DNA of 8,919 bases from Treponema sp. (GTDB taxonomy: Bacteria > Spirochaetota > Spirochaetia > Treponematales > Breznakiellaceae). Both the position numbers and the translations under genes were made by a program. A model generated the notes under the pieces. The model was not told the DNA's origin. It saw only the letters and a list, made by a program, of their open reading frames with translations, and did no database searches. Shown in pieces: positions 1-5,873 of this stretch. Where the stretch lies: assembly GCA_031266095.1 (NCBI GenBank), contig JAISBR010000149.1, positions 1 to 8,919 on the forward strand, read 5' to 3'. Position 1 is the first letter of the stretch, and each line of letters starts with the position of its first letter.

Positions 1-498
1 GCCTTTGGAAGCCTGGATCATACCCTTATGGAAGCCTGTGTCTTGAACAAGGCCGGGAAGGGGGACATCGACCTGGTTACCCGGTACTTCGTTACCACCA
101 AGGTCCGCCAGGCCTACGAGTACACCTCGGTGGCGGTCATTGCCGCCGGGGACTGGTTTGAGATGGGGGCCCCGCCCCTGGGTACTCCCATCTTTGGGGT
201 AACGGACCTGAACATCACCCGGATCGCCGGGGAAGAGGCCGGGGATGAATCGCGTTACCGGGCCGCCTACATCCTCTGGATGCCGGGCCCCGCGGAAGAA
301 GACGGGGAGGGGCGCTCCCCGATTATCGCGGTCCCCGGCCCGGCGCAGCCCGCGGAGCCCTCCCAGGGGCCGGGAACGGGGATCGCGGAGGCGGAGGAAT
401 TTATTCCCCCCCAGGGTTATTCGTTTACCGACACCCTGACCCTTACCCGCCATAAGGGAAACTGGCGGATCTCAAGGATAGACCGGGATTATCCTTAG
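1..498 (+). CDS. Hypothetical protein, C-terminal part (start outside window)
   Basis: I do not recognise this protein. The frame is open from base 1 to a TAG at 496-498, giving 165 visible residues. The ATG at base 28 has no Shine-Dalgarno sequence and open frame precedes it, so the gene most likely starts upstream of the window. About residues 100-130 are low-complexity (Pro, Gly, Ala, Glu) and look like a flexible linker or loop. The last 25 residues (SFTDTLTLTRHKGNWRISRI) form alternating strands ending in a Gly-Asn-Trp turn, which is how many NTF2-like or SnoaL-like domains end; that resemblance is a hint only. There is no membrane segment in the visible part. It converges on the hydrolase gene across a 201-base gap rich in hairpins. 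Confidence 0.6.
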   Translation, partial: AFGSLDHTLMEACVLNKAGKGDIDLVTRYFVTTKVRQAYEYTSVAVIAAGDWFEMGAPPLGTPIFGVTDLNITRIAGEEAGDESRYRAAYILWMPGPAEEDGEGRSPIIAVPGPAQPAEPSQGPGTGIAEAEEFIPPQGYSFTDTLTLTRHKGNWRISRIDRDYP

Positions 499-544
499 TC
501 TCCTGACATTATTCAAACTGTGGATTTTTGCTTTGGGCGCATTT

Positions 545-561
545 CCGGCGCTGTGCGCCGG
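545..561. repeat. Perfect hairpin, 7-bp stem, 3-base loop
   Basis: The arm CCGGCGC (545-551) is the exact reverse complement of GCGCCGG (555-561), with loop TGT. A competing stem exists: GGCGCA at 536-541 can pair with TGCGCC at 554-559, so two mutually exclusive folds are possible. It lies 46 bases after the stop of the first gene. Confidence 0.8.
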
Positions 562-569
562 GCTGCTAA

Positions 570-586
570 GTCCACCTGCAGTGGAC
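570..586. repeat. Perfect hairpin, 6-bp stem, 5-base loop
   Basis: The arm GTCCAC (570-575) pairs exactly with GTGGAC (581-586) around the loop CTGCA. It begins 8 bases after the previous hairpin and contains CTGCAG, the core that recurs in the palindrome at 643-654. Confidence 0.75.
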
Positions 587-613
587 ACGCACCCCTTCAA
601 TCCCTTACACGAT

Positions 614-633
614 CAAATGGCTATCGCCATTTG
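614..633. repeat. Perfect hairpin, 8-bp stem, 4-base loop
   Basis: The arm CAAATGGC (614-621) is the exact reverse complement of GCCATTTG (626-633), with loop TATC. It is the longest stem of the cluster. No run of T follows it on either strand. Confidence 0.8.
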
Positions 634-642
634 GCCTTTGTG

Positions 643-654
643 CCCCTGCAGGGG
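643..654. repeat. 12-base perfect palindrome CCCCTGCAGGGG
   Basis: CCCCTGCAGGGG is identical to its own reverse complement. It shares the CTGCAG centre with the hairpin at 570-586. It may be a protein-binding dyad or part of a folded element; nothing in the sequence decides this. Confidence 0.7.
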
Positions 655-699
655 GCTTGTACGATGAGATTTTGCGCCGGGGAAAAGCGGATCTACCCT

Positions 700-1518
700 T
701 CATCTTTTAAGGATGACGTGGACACCCTCGTATTCCGCCTCAAGGGAAGAGTCCCCGCCGAAGCTTATACCCTTCACGGGGAGGCTCCCATCCAGAACAC
801 CATCGGCGCAGACTCGTAATTTTTCGATATAGTCCGGTTCTACGGGGCTGCGGGGATGTCCTGGATAAATCGCCGTAAAGCGGTCTTTCATCCTCAGAAG
901 TCTTTCCATGGAGGTGAGGAATACTTCCGGCCCCAGCGAGAATTCCTGATTGAGGAGGATCCTCCCACAGACCATGTCCCCAGAGTAGAGGATGCCAGCC
1001 GCTTCTTCCAAAAGACAGATGGAACCTGGCGTATGGCCTGGAGTATGAATCACCTCGATCTTCCGCCCGCCCAGATCGAAGACGCAACCGTCCCCAATAT
1101 AGTGATAATTATCCCGCATGGGTCTATCAAGTATATTTTTCAGCAGAGGTATAAGAAAAAAAGCGACAATACCGGGAACCGCGCCGCGCAGTTTTTTTAT
1201 CAGATAAGAACGGTCACGGTGTAGCTCCACTACTTCCCTATCGTCTTTATGGATAGACACCGTGTCAAACTGATAGTTACGCCCTACGTGATCCACGTGG
1301 CCGTGGGTGTTCACCACGCTTACCGGCTTTTTTGTCAGCCTTGACACCAGGTCCCGCAGATCCCCCATTCCCATCCCCGTATCAATAAGGAGCGCCGTCT
1401 CGTTGCCCTCAAGGAGGTATATACAACAGGGGGCCAGCAGGGGAATCATGGGGGCTTTTTCCTCAATAATCCAGGTACGCGAATCAATCTTGCTTATTTT
1501 GTAAGGGGATATACCCAT
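700..1518 (-). CDS. Metallo-beta-lactamase-fold hydrolase
   Basis: A 272-residue cytosolic enzyme of the MBL-fold superfamily, expected to bind two metal ions and hydrolyse a small substrate that cannot be named here. The metal-binding set is complete: THGHVDH at residues 71-77 (His72, His74, Asp76, His77), HTPGHTPGS around His162, Asp181 in YSGDM, and His221 in YPGHP. Residues 110-130 form a hydrophobic helical insert, probably a lid over the active site rather than a membrane anchor. No signal peptide is seen. An in-frame TTG at 1536 would add six residues but overlaps the transporter stop, and those codons contain the AAGGAAGGA ribosome binding site, so the ATG at 1518 is preferred. The gene follows the transporter by 14 bases and is probably co-transcribed with it, suggesting the hydrolase acts on an imported compound; that link is inference. 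Confidence 0.9.
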   Translation of the reverse strand: MGISPYKISKIDSRTWIIEEKAPMIPLLAPCCIYLLEGNETALLIDTGMGMGDLRDLVSRLTKKPVSVVNTHGHVDHVGRNYQFDTVSIHKDDREVVELHRDRSYLIKKLRGAVPGIVAFFLIPLLKNILDRPMRDNYHYIGDGCVFDLGGRKIEVIHTPGHTPGSICLLEEAAGILYSGDMVCGRILLNQEFSLGPEVFLTSMERLLRMKDRFTAIYPGHPRSPVEPDYIEKLRVCADGVLDGSLPVKGISFGGDSSLEAEYEGVHVILKR

Positions 1519-1522
1519 AATG

Positions 1523-1531
1523 TCCTTCCTT
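1523..1531 (-). promoter_or_regulatory. Ribosome binding site deciding the hydrolase start
   Basis: AAGGAAGGA sits just upstream of the ATG at 1518; its first AAGGA lies 8 bases from that ATG. It overlaps the codons that would be translated if the upstream TTG at 1536 were the start, which argues for the ATG. Confidence 0.7.
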
Positions 1532-1532
1532 T

Positions 1533-2969
1533 TCAATAAGGATGGGAAAAAGCCGCCTCGGCCTCCTCCCGCTTTATTTCGCCTGAATTATACCGGGCCA
1601 TGATCTGTACGTCCTGATCCCGCAGACGATAGCGGAGCAGCACTGGCAGGGCAATGGCAACCCCCGCGGCGGGGAAGAGGGAAAAAAGCGCCCAAATGAT
1701 TCTGACAGTATTTTCTCCCTGAATCGCGTTCTCACCTTCCACAAAACCAGCCAGGCCCAGAATGAACATAGCCAGGGAACCCGCCAGTGAGCCGGAAAGT
1801 TTGCTGGTAAGTGTTTGCAGGGAAAAGGCCGTGCCCTGGAGCCGTTTACCAGTCTTAAATTCGCCGTATTCGACAAGGTCTCCGGTAAACATATACTGGG
1901 TCATCATCGATGCGCCCCAGAAAATCCCCCGAGCCATGAGCAGTCCAAAAAGCAGCGCACGATTCCCATATCCGGCGAAGAAATGTACCGTCCCGACCAG
2001 AGCATTGGCGACACTGGCGAAGAAAAAGATACGAAACTTGTCGAAACGCCTTGTGAGTACGGGCAGAAACGCTGCCACTATGAGGGCGGGAAGAACGATG
2101 CAGCCGACTATCGCCGAAGTAAGTCCGGGGTCTCCCAGACAAAAGGCGGTAAAATAGGCAGCCATCATCTGGGTAGTGGCGGTAGCGTTGATCAGCATAA
2201 AGCCAGAAAAGAAGATAAGGAGGTATTTGTTGGTATGGACATAACCCGTCATGGATCTCAGTGTCACCGGCTCTGGATTCCGGTTTATGAAACGTTCTTT
2301 CCCATACCGGGTAAAGAGGAACATGAAGGCGGCCGCCGGAAGGGCAACGCACAAAGCTGTGAGAAACCAGCCTATCCTTATGTAGAGCTGGGGAGCGCCT
2401 ACCATAACCGCTATGGTGGCAAACCCTCCGGCAAGCAGATTTCGGGACATTATGTCGGCGCGTTCCTGCACCTGATCGGTTATGGCGGAAGTCATGGAGA
2501 AGATCGGCACGTCACAGATTGTATAGGACATGCCGTAGAGGATGTACGCTGTGGCAGCCCATGCGGCTTTCGCGCCAGATGGAAGGCCGGCCGGCATAGC
2601 GAAGATCAGCAGCAGAGCCAGGGGGATCAGAAAGGCGGCAAGCCTGAGCCAGGGGAGAAATTTCCCCCCCTTCAAGCGGGAACGGTCTATGATCGCCCCG
2701 AAAATGGGATCGTTCACTGCATCCCAGATCCGGGCGACCAGGAAGATCAGGGCAACGGTCATGGCGGCAATTCCCATGCCGGTAAAGAACACCTGGACGT
2801 ATGTCCCGATGAAGTTGTTATACATAGTATGTCCGACCATAAACAGAGCAAAAGTAATCCTTTCTTTGCTGATTGAAGCAGAGAATAGAATTGGAAATGT
2901 CGGAGAATAGGCGGGATTTTGGGCAATCCAGTGGAATTTCCCGCAATTAAGAATGTAAGGGACTTTCAT
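1533..2969 (-). CDS. GPH-family sugar:cation symporter (MFS superfamily)
   Basis: An integral inner-membrane transporter of the glycoside-pentoside-hexuronide:cation symporter family, which imports sugars or glycosides with Na+ or H+. From the ATG at 2969 it is 478 residues, close to the usual family length. Family signatures are visible: ARIWDAVNDPIFG at 79-91 followed by DRS and GGKFLPW (101-107), ITDQVQERADIMSRN at 163-177 (loop between helices), and GDLVEYGEFKTGKR at 363-376. Hydrophobic stretches are consistent with about 12 helices. The substrate cannot be told. The start is uncertain: the frame stays open up to a TTG at 3041, the ATG at 2969 has no clear Shine-Dalgarno, and about 34 unconserved-looking residues precede the usual family beginning (SKER at 34-37). 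A shorter form from ATG 2840 would lose the SKER segment. The 5' end abuts prophage genes and may have been altered there. Confidence 0.87.
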   Translation of the reverse strand: MKVPYILNCGKFHWIAQNPAYSPTFPILFSASISKERITFALFMVGHTMYNNFIGTYVQVFFTGMGIAAMTVALIFLVARIWDAVNDPIFGAIIDRSRLKGGKFLPWLRLAAFLIPLALLLIFAMPAGLPSGAKAAWAATAYILYGMSYTICDVPIFSMTSAITDQVQERADIMSRNLLAGGFATIAVMVGAPQLYIRIGWFLTALCVALPAAAFMFLFTRYGKERFINRNPEPVTLRSMTGYVHTNKYLLIFFSGFMLINATATTQMMAAYFTAFCLGDPGLTSAIVGCIVLPALIVAAFLPVLTRRFDKFRIFFFASVANALVGTVHFFAGYGNRALLFGLLMARGIFWGASMMTQYMFTGDLVEYGEFKTGKRLQGTAFSLQTLTSKLSGSLAGSLAMFILGLAGFVEGENAIQGENTVRIIWALFSLFPAAGVAIALPVLLRYRLRDQDVQIMARYNSGEIKREEAEAAFSHPY

Positions 2970-3027
2970 AGTATGTAATAAAAAGCGCCCCGGTTTAAGG
3001 CATTTGAAGGTCAAATTAAAGGAAGTT

Positions 3028-3297
3028 TTAAGGCTGTCCAAGCTGATCGGCGATCCTCTCCAAAGCCGCCGCTATCCTGGTAAGAGTTTTTCCGGGGCTG
3101 GGATTATCTTTTTCTTTCTGCTGGCGGACATGGATTGCAAGGCGGTTGATAGACGATCTTGATACGGCCTTTCTTTCCATCTTGGCATTTATTGCCTCAG
3201 CGATCTTCTCCTGTGTCATTGCCGGGTTTTCAAGCATGGCATAAACTTGTTTCCGGATTTCTTCCGGCAGACGGTCAGCACTCCTTTTCTGTCCCAT
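3028..3297 (-). CDS. Mu gp27-like (DUF3486) small terminase-type protein, short
   Basis: An 89-residue basic protein. Its beginning (MGQKRSADRLPEEIRKQV), a helical middle, and SRSSINRLAIHVRQQKE at about residues 43-59 follow the N-terminal layout of the Mu gp27/DUF3486 family, where a Lys/Arg-Ser-x-x-x-x-Leu-Pro start leads into a helix-turn-helix with a Ser-Arg/Lys-Ser-Ser recognition helix. Family members, thought to be the DNA-recognising small terminase subunit, are usually nearly twice as long, so this is a short or truncated form. The C-terminus (TLTRIAAALERIADQL) is an amphipathic, coiled-coil-like helix. The frame extends upstream to 3393, but a strong GGAGGGAGGGG ends 2 bases before ATG 3297 and the extra codons overlap the previous gene, so 3297 is chosen. 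Its place after the MuF gene is unusual. It could instead be a small DNA-binding regulator. Confidence 0.6.
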   Translation of the reverse strand: MGQKRSADRLPEEIRKQVYAMLENPAMTQEKIAEAINAKMERKAVSRSSINRLAIHVRQQKEKDNPSPGKTLTRIAAALERIADQLGQP

Positions 3298-3299
3298 TG

Positions 3300-3310
3300 C
3301 CCCTCCCTCC
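3300..3310 (-). promoter_or_regulatory. Strong ribosome binding site of the gp27-like gene
   Basis: GGAGGGAGGGG precedes the ATG at 3297; the first GGAGG is 8 bases from the start codon. It is the reason for choosing this start over the upstream in-frame codon at 3393. Confidence 0.7.
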
Positions 3311-3337
3311 GGGGTATCCGTACATTGGGTAAGCCGC

Positions 3338-3547
3338 TTAATCCTGGTCTGGCTTGTTTCCCCGCCGGGCGTCAAGCAAGGCTTGAGACGCATCGTCCCA
3401 TTCCTTCATTCTCCGCCGGCCTTCGGCAAGGTACTCCTGATACGCCTTCTCCAGGCCGGCCTTAACATCTGGCGGGGCGCCGGGTTTTACCGTGTCGGTG
3501 TAGATGTCCCAGTATGGGGACTTAACAAAATCCGGGGCGGCCTTCAT
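3338..3547 (-). CDS. Small phage protein of unknown function (69 aa), coupled to MuF
   Basis: I do not recognise this protein. It is 69 residues, roughly charge-neutral overall but rich in charged residues. An aromatic, Pro-containing N-terminal half (SPYWDIYTDTVKPGAPP near residues 10-26) leads into a long amphipathic helix from about residue 27 to 62. There is no signal peptide or membrane segment, so it should be cytosolic. Its ATG overlaps the MuF stop by four bases (ATGA), and AGGGAG sits 8 bases upstream inside the MuF 3' end, so translation is probably coupled. The next gene starts 40 bases after its stop. Its place directly behind a MuF protein with a metallopeptidase domain makes an immunity protein possible; a minor head protein or chaperone is equally open. 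No sequence motif decides this. Confidence 0.75.
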   Translation of the reverse strand: MKAAPDFVKSPYWDIYTDTVKPGAPPDVKAGLEKAYQEYLAEGRRRMKEWDDASQALLDARRGNKPDQD

Positions 3548-4998
3548 TTCTGCAACTCCCTTGCATACGCTGAAACAATCTCGCCGATTTTCCGGGCCGC
3601 CCTGCGCGGGGCCTTGCTGTCCAGAAACTCGGCCAAGCCCTCGGCGACAAAATCAAAAGAACCTTTCCCTGCATAGCGGGAAAGCTCTCTTGTAATCTGG
3701 TCATGAGTCAGATTGAAATAATCCAGCGTATCTTCCTGAATTCTATCACACAGGGTTTTTACCGGCAAGCCGAGTTTTAGGCCCAGTTTCAGCATAATGC
3801 TATGGCCGGCTTCGTGGGTTACAATACTGCGATAATCAGTCCCCCGCGGGTGTTCGAGAAACCGGACATCATTTGCGTAAACCTCTTTCAGTTTCGCGAT
3901 ATTTTTGAACAGGCCGCCGTTCAGGGTTATAGCGCCGTCCAGCGGGCTTGTGAAAGCGTAATCGTCCAGGCTCATCGTATAGTCAGCCCTGATTGCCGGA
4001 ACGGCGCCTTTCGTTCCGGGCAGCCTTGAAAAAGCCGTGTTCAAACCGGCGAGCACTTCCTCTTTCGTTTCAGCCTCCAGGCCCCGCAGGTCGGTTTCCA
4101 TGACCTCGGCCTTGTCAAGAAACTTTTTGATAATCTCCGGGTCTTCTGCCTCGGGTAAAAGGTTCTGGAACAGGTATTGTTCCGCCCGTGCGGCGCTTGC
4201 CTCGTAGTCCCGCTTTGACTGTTCCATTTTCCATTCTGCCGCTTCCGTCCGCGAGGCTTTCCCCTGGTTCCAGTTGAAGGCGGGATTCACTCCTTCCGGC
4301 ACCCGCTCGAAAGTGCCCTTGCGCTCGTTAAAATAGGTTTTATATTTGACCGGCGGGGCCTGGGTTTTCGCTGGGATAGTGCCGCCTCCGGTTCCGTCAA
4401 GCCGGGGGGCGGCCGGTATGCCGTTTGCCTCGTACAGTTTTTTCCGGGCTTCGCTAACGGCCCGGGTGTAGCATTTGCAGCCCCAGCCATTAGGCGGGAA
4501 ATGGCTGTCCCACCAGGGATCATCTTTCGGTAATATCAAACCGTCCCAGCTTACATGCTCTTCCCGGTGGTGGACGCTGTTGCCGATGCGGTACATTAAA
4601 TAGGGGTGGAGGTCGCTTGCCATCGTGCGGTCGTACTGGCCTTTCTGGTAGGCGCTCCTCATATTGACCTGGTAGATGGTCTTGAGGCGGCGGCCGCTGC
4701 CAAGCTGGGCGCTGACGGTCTGCCCGGTCAGGGGGTCGGTCATTTCTTTTTTCCCCCACCAGCCTTTCTGCTGTAACAGGGGTTTGATGTTTTTCTTAAA
4801 GCTCTCGAATGACTGGCCCTGTTCCATCGCGTCAACCACGGCGGTATGGAGGTCGGAAAGTACGTCTAGCTGCATGGCTTTGGCGACCGTGAAGGCCGCG
4901 GCATGTTCCTCATGCCACACGTCTTTATAAGAGAAGGCGGGGTGGAGGTTCTTATTTTTGAGGTAGGCCAGGGCTTCTTTCGGTACTATGCCGGCCAT
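3544..4998 (-). CDS. MuF/gp30-type head morphogenesis protein with C-terminal zinc metallopeptidase domain
   Basis: A 484-residue fusion. Residues 1-180 are a MuF (Mu gp30/SPP1 gp7 family) domain, a minor head protein that sits near the portal; the core runs from RSAYQKGQYDR (114-124) through HHREEH (143-148), DGLILPKDDPWW (152-163) and FPPNGWGCKC (167-176), the family's typical ending. Residues 180-330 are a Pro/Gly linker then charged helices. Residues 335-484 hold a zincin-like domain: HEAGH at 395-399 preceded by GTDYRSIVT, and AEGLAEF at 452-458, where Glu453 is a likely third metal ligand. MuF proteins with variable C-terminal enzyme domains are known as phage polymorphic toxins, so this domain could be an effector; it could also process head proteins. 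The ATG at 4998, with GGAG 8 bases upstream, is preferred to the TTG at 5004. It overlaps the methyltransferase gene by 13 bases and the next gene by 4. Confidence 0.88.
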   Translation of the reverse strand: MAGIVPKEALAYLKNKNLHPAFSYKDVWHEEHAAAFTVAKAMQLDVLSDLHTAVVDAMEQGQSFESFKKNIKPLLQQKGWWGKKEMTDPLTGQTVSAQLGSGRRLKTIYQVNMRSAYQKGQYDRTMASDLHPYLMYRIGNSVHHREEHVSWDGLILPKDDPWWDSHFPPNGWGCKCYTRAVSEARKKLYEANGIPAAPRLDGTGGGTIPAKTQAPPVKYKTYFNERKGTFERVPEGVNPAFNWNQGKASRTEAAEWKMEQSKRDYEASAARAEQYLFQNLLPEAEDPEIIKKFLDKAEVMETDLRGLEAETKEEVLAGLNTAFSRLPGTKGAVPAIRADYTMSLDDYAFTSPLDGAITLNGGLFKNIAKLKEVYANDVRFLEHPRGTDYRSIVTHEAGHSIMLKLGLKLGLPVKTLCDRIQEDTLDYFNLTHDQITRELSRYAGKGSFDFVAEGLAEFLDSKAPRRAARKIGEIVSAYARELQK

Positions 4999-5873
4999 AA
5001 ACAATTCTCCATTGCCGCCTGTTTTACCCTTGAAATAGATGTTTCGAAGAAATCGTGCAATATTTCAGATCCGATGTATTTTCTCCCTGTCTTTATACAC
5101 GCCACCCCGAAGCTTCCGGAGCCCATAAAAGGATCGTAGATGGTGTCGCCGGGGTCTGATATGAGGGCTATGATACGCTCGGCAAGGCGGACAGGCTTCT
5201 CGGTGGGGTGGACCATCCCGCGATGAACAGGAAATACGGATACAATCGTCTTTTCCTTCATGCCGTCCCGTATAGAGCGCAGCGTCCCCGAAGCCCGGTC
5301 ATGACATGAAAACCCTTCCCTGTTGGTTACACTGTGTATATTATGCCTTTTGCCGCTTTTTACTATTCCGGTCTCCATAAACTCTATTATATCTTTCAGC
5401 CCCTTTTCGCTGTTTATCGCGCCGTATATGCGTTTTATGTCATTGGAGATAGTATTCAGATCGAACTGCTTTTGCTCGACATACGGGATTTTGGAATATC
5501 GCATTTTTCCGTTCTTTCTGGTATGAAGCGATACCGTTTCATGTACCCTTGAAAGCGCCGTTGTCAGGGATGACGGTATTCTTTTATCCCAGACAATTTC
5601 CTCTTTGAAGATAAACCCCAGTTCCGCGAGGCGGGTGTTCCAGCGGTAAAACGATGTTCCCCGGCCAAAGAGGGCGATAAAGCCGTTGTCCGGCAGTATG
5701 CGCCGGGCGTTCTCAAACAGCAGGGCCTCGTCAAACTCTTTGTCAAAGTCGTGGGTCTTGATGTACAGATATGGCGGATCGGTGAAGATGTGATCGAACT
5801 GAAGGGAGGGGATGATGTCTTCCATCCGGGCGTGATACAGCGTGCAAGGACCGATTTTTTTGCAATCTGCCAT
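4986..5873 (-). CDS. Phage DNA adenine methyltransferase, beta class
   Basis: A 295-residue AdoMet-dependent DNA methyltransferase. The catalytic DPPY motif (residues 32-35) lies near the N-terminus, and the AdoMet-binding motif (HPTEKP 222-227, then DPFMGSGSFG 247-256 and YIGSEI 266-271) lies near the C-terminus. This motif order defines the beta class, and DPPY rather than SPPY favours N6-adenine. The middle, about residues 105-205, is the likely target-recognition region. No restriction endonuclease gene is adjacent, so protection of phage DNA or regulation is likelier than a restriction-modification pair. The bases coding for about residues 118-178 (5341-5520) are only about 40% GC by my count, clearly lower than the portal and terminase genes, which suggests separate origin. 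The start at 5873 follows AAGGAGGGG and shares one base with the portal stop (TAATG); a longer frame to 5939 would overlap portal and is rejected. Confidence 0.9.
   Translation of the reverse strand: MADCKKIGPCTLYHARMEDIIPSLQFDHIFTDPPYLYIKTHDFDKEFDEALLFENARRILPDNGFIALFGRGTSFYRWNTRLAELGFIFKEEIVWDKRIPSSLTTALSRVHETVSLHTRKNGKMRYSKIPYVEQKQFDLNTISNDIKRIYGAINSEKGLKDIIEFMETGIVKSGKRHNIHSVTNREGFSCHDRASGTLRSIRDGMKEKTIVSVFPVHRGMVHPTEKPVRLAERIIALISDPGDTIYDPFMGSGSFGVACIKTGRKYIGSEILHDFFETSISRVKQAAMENCLWPA
4999..5010 (-). promoter_or_regulatory. Ribosome binding site deciding the MuF start
   Basis: GGAG at 5010-5007, inside the end of the methyltransferase gene, lies 8 bases from the ATG at 4998. The competing TTG at 5004 would be only 2 bases from it, too close to use it. 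Confidence 0.6.

Larger units (their letters stand above)
499..699. other. Convergent intergenic region with hairpin cluster
   Basis: This 201-base stretch separates two convergent genes and holds no credible coding region. Three perfect inverted repeats and a 12-base palindrome lie within about 110 bases (545-654). A termination role is the simplest guess from the convergent position, but none of the hairpins is followed by a T-tract on either strand, so classical intrinsic termination is not shown. Confidence 0.7.

Noticed and set aside
536..660. Integron attC site
   Set aside because: The conserved GTTRRRY and RYYYAAC core ends are absent and there is no integrase or cassette context.
520..819. 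Plus-strand open frame of 99 codons through the intergenic hairpins
   Set aside because: It spans the hairpin cluster and runs into the antisense of the hydrolase 3' end, with Cys/Arg-rich composition and no ribosome binding site.
1815..2876. Long plus-strand open frame of 353 codons opposite the transporter gene
   Set aside because: It is antisense to a gene with clear family motifs. Its composition (Gly, His, Lys, Gln-rich, no hydrophobic core) is typical of a shadow frame.
2912..2945. Inverted repeat GCGGGA ... TCCCGC
   Set aside because: Six-base arms separated by 22 bases inside or next to the transporter's reading frame are likely by chance.
2977..3001. Possible minus-strand intrinsic terminator after the gp27-like gene (GC-rich run followed by TTTTTATT)
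   Set aside because: Only about three Watson-Crick pairs plus wobbles can form before the T-run, too weak a stem to call.
2970..3027. Possible minus-strand promoter (TTGACC, TTAAAC, TATTAC and TACTAT boxes) before the transporter
   Set aside because: The box pairs have poor spacing (12, 19 or 28 bases), so no pair makes a convincing sigma-70-type promoter.
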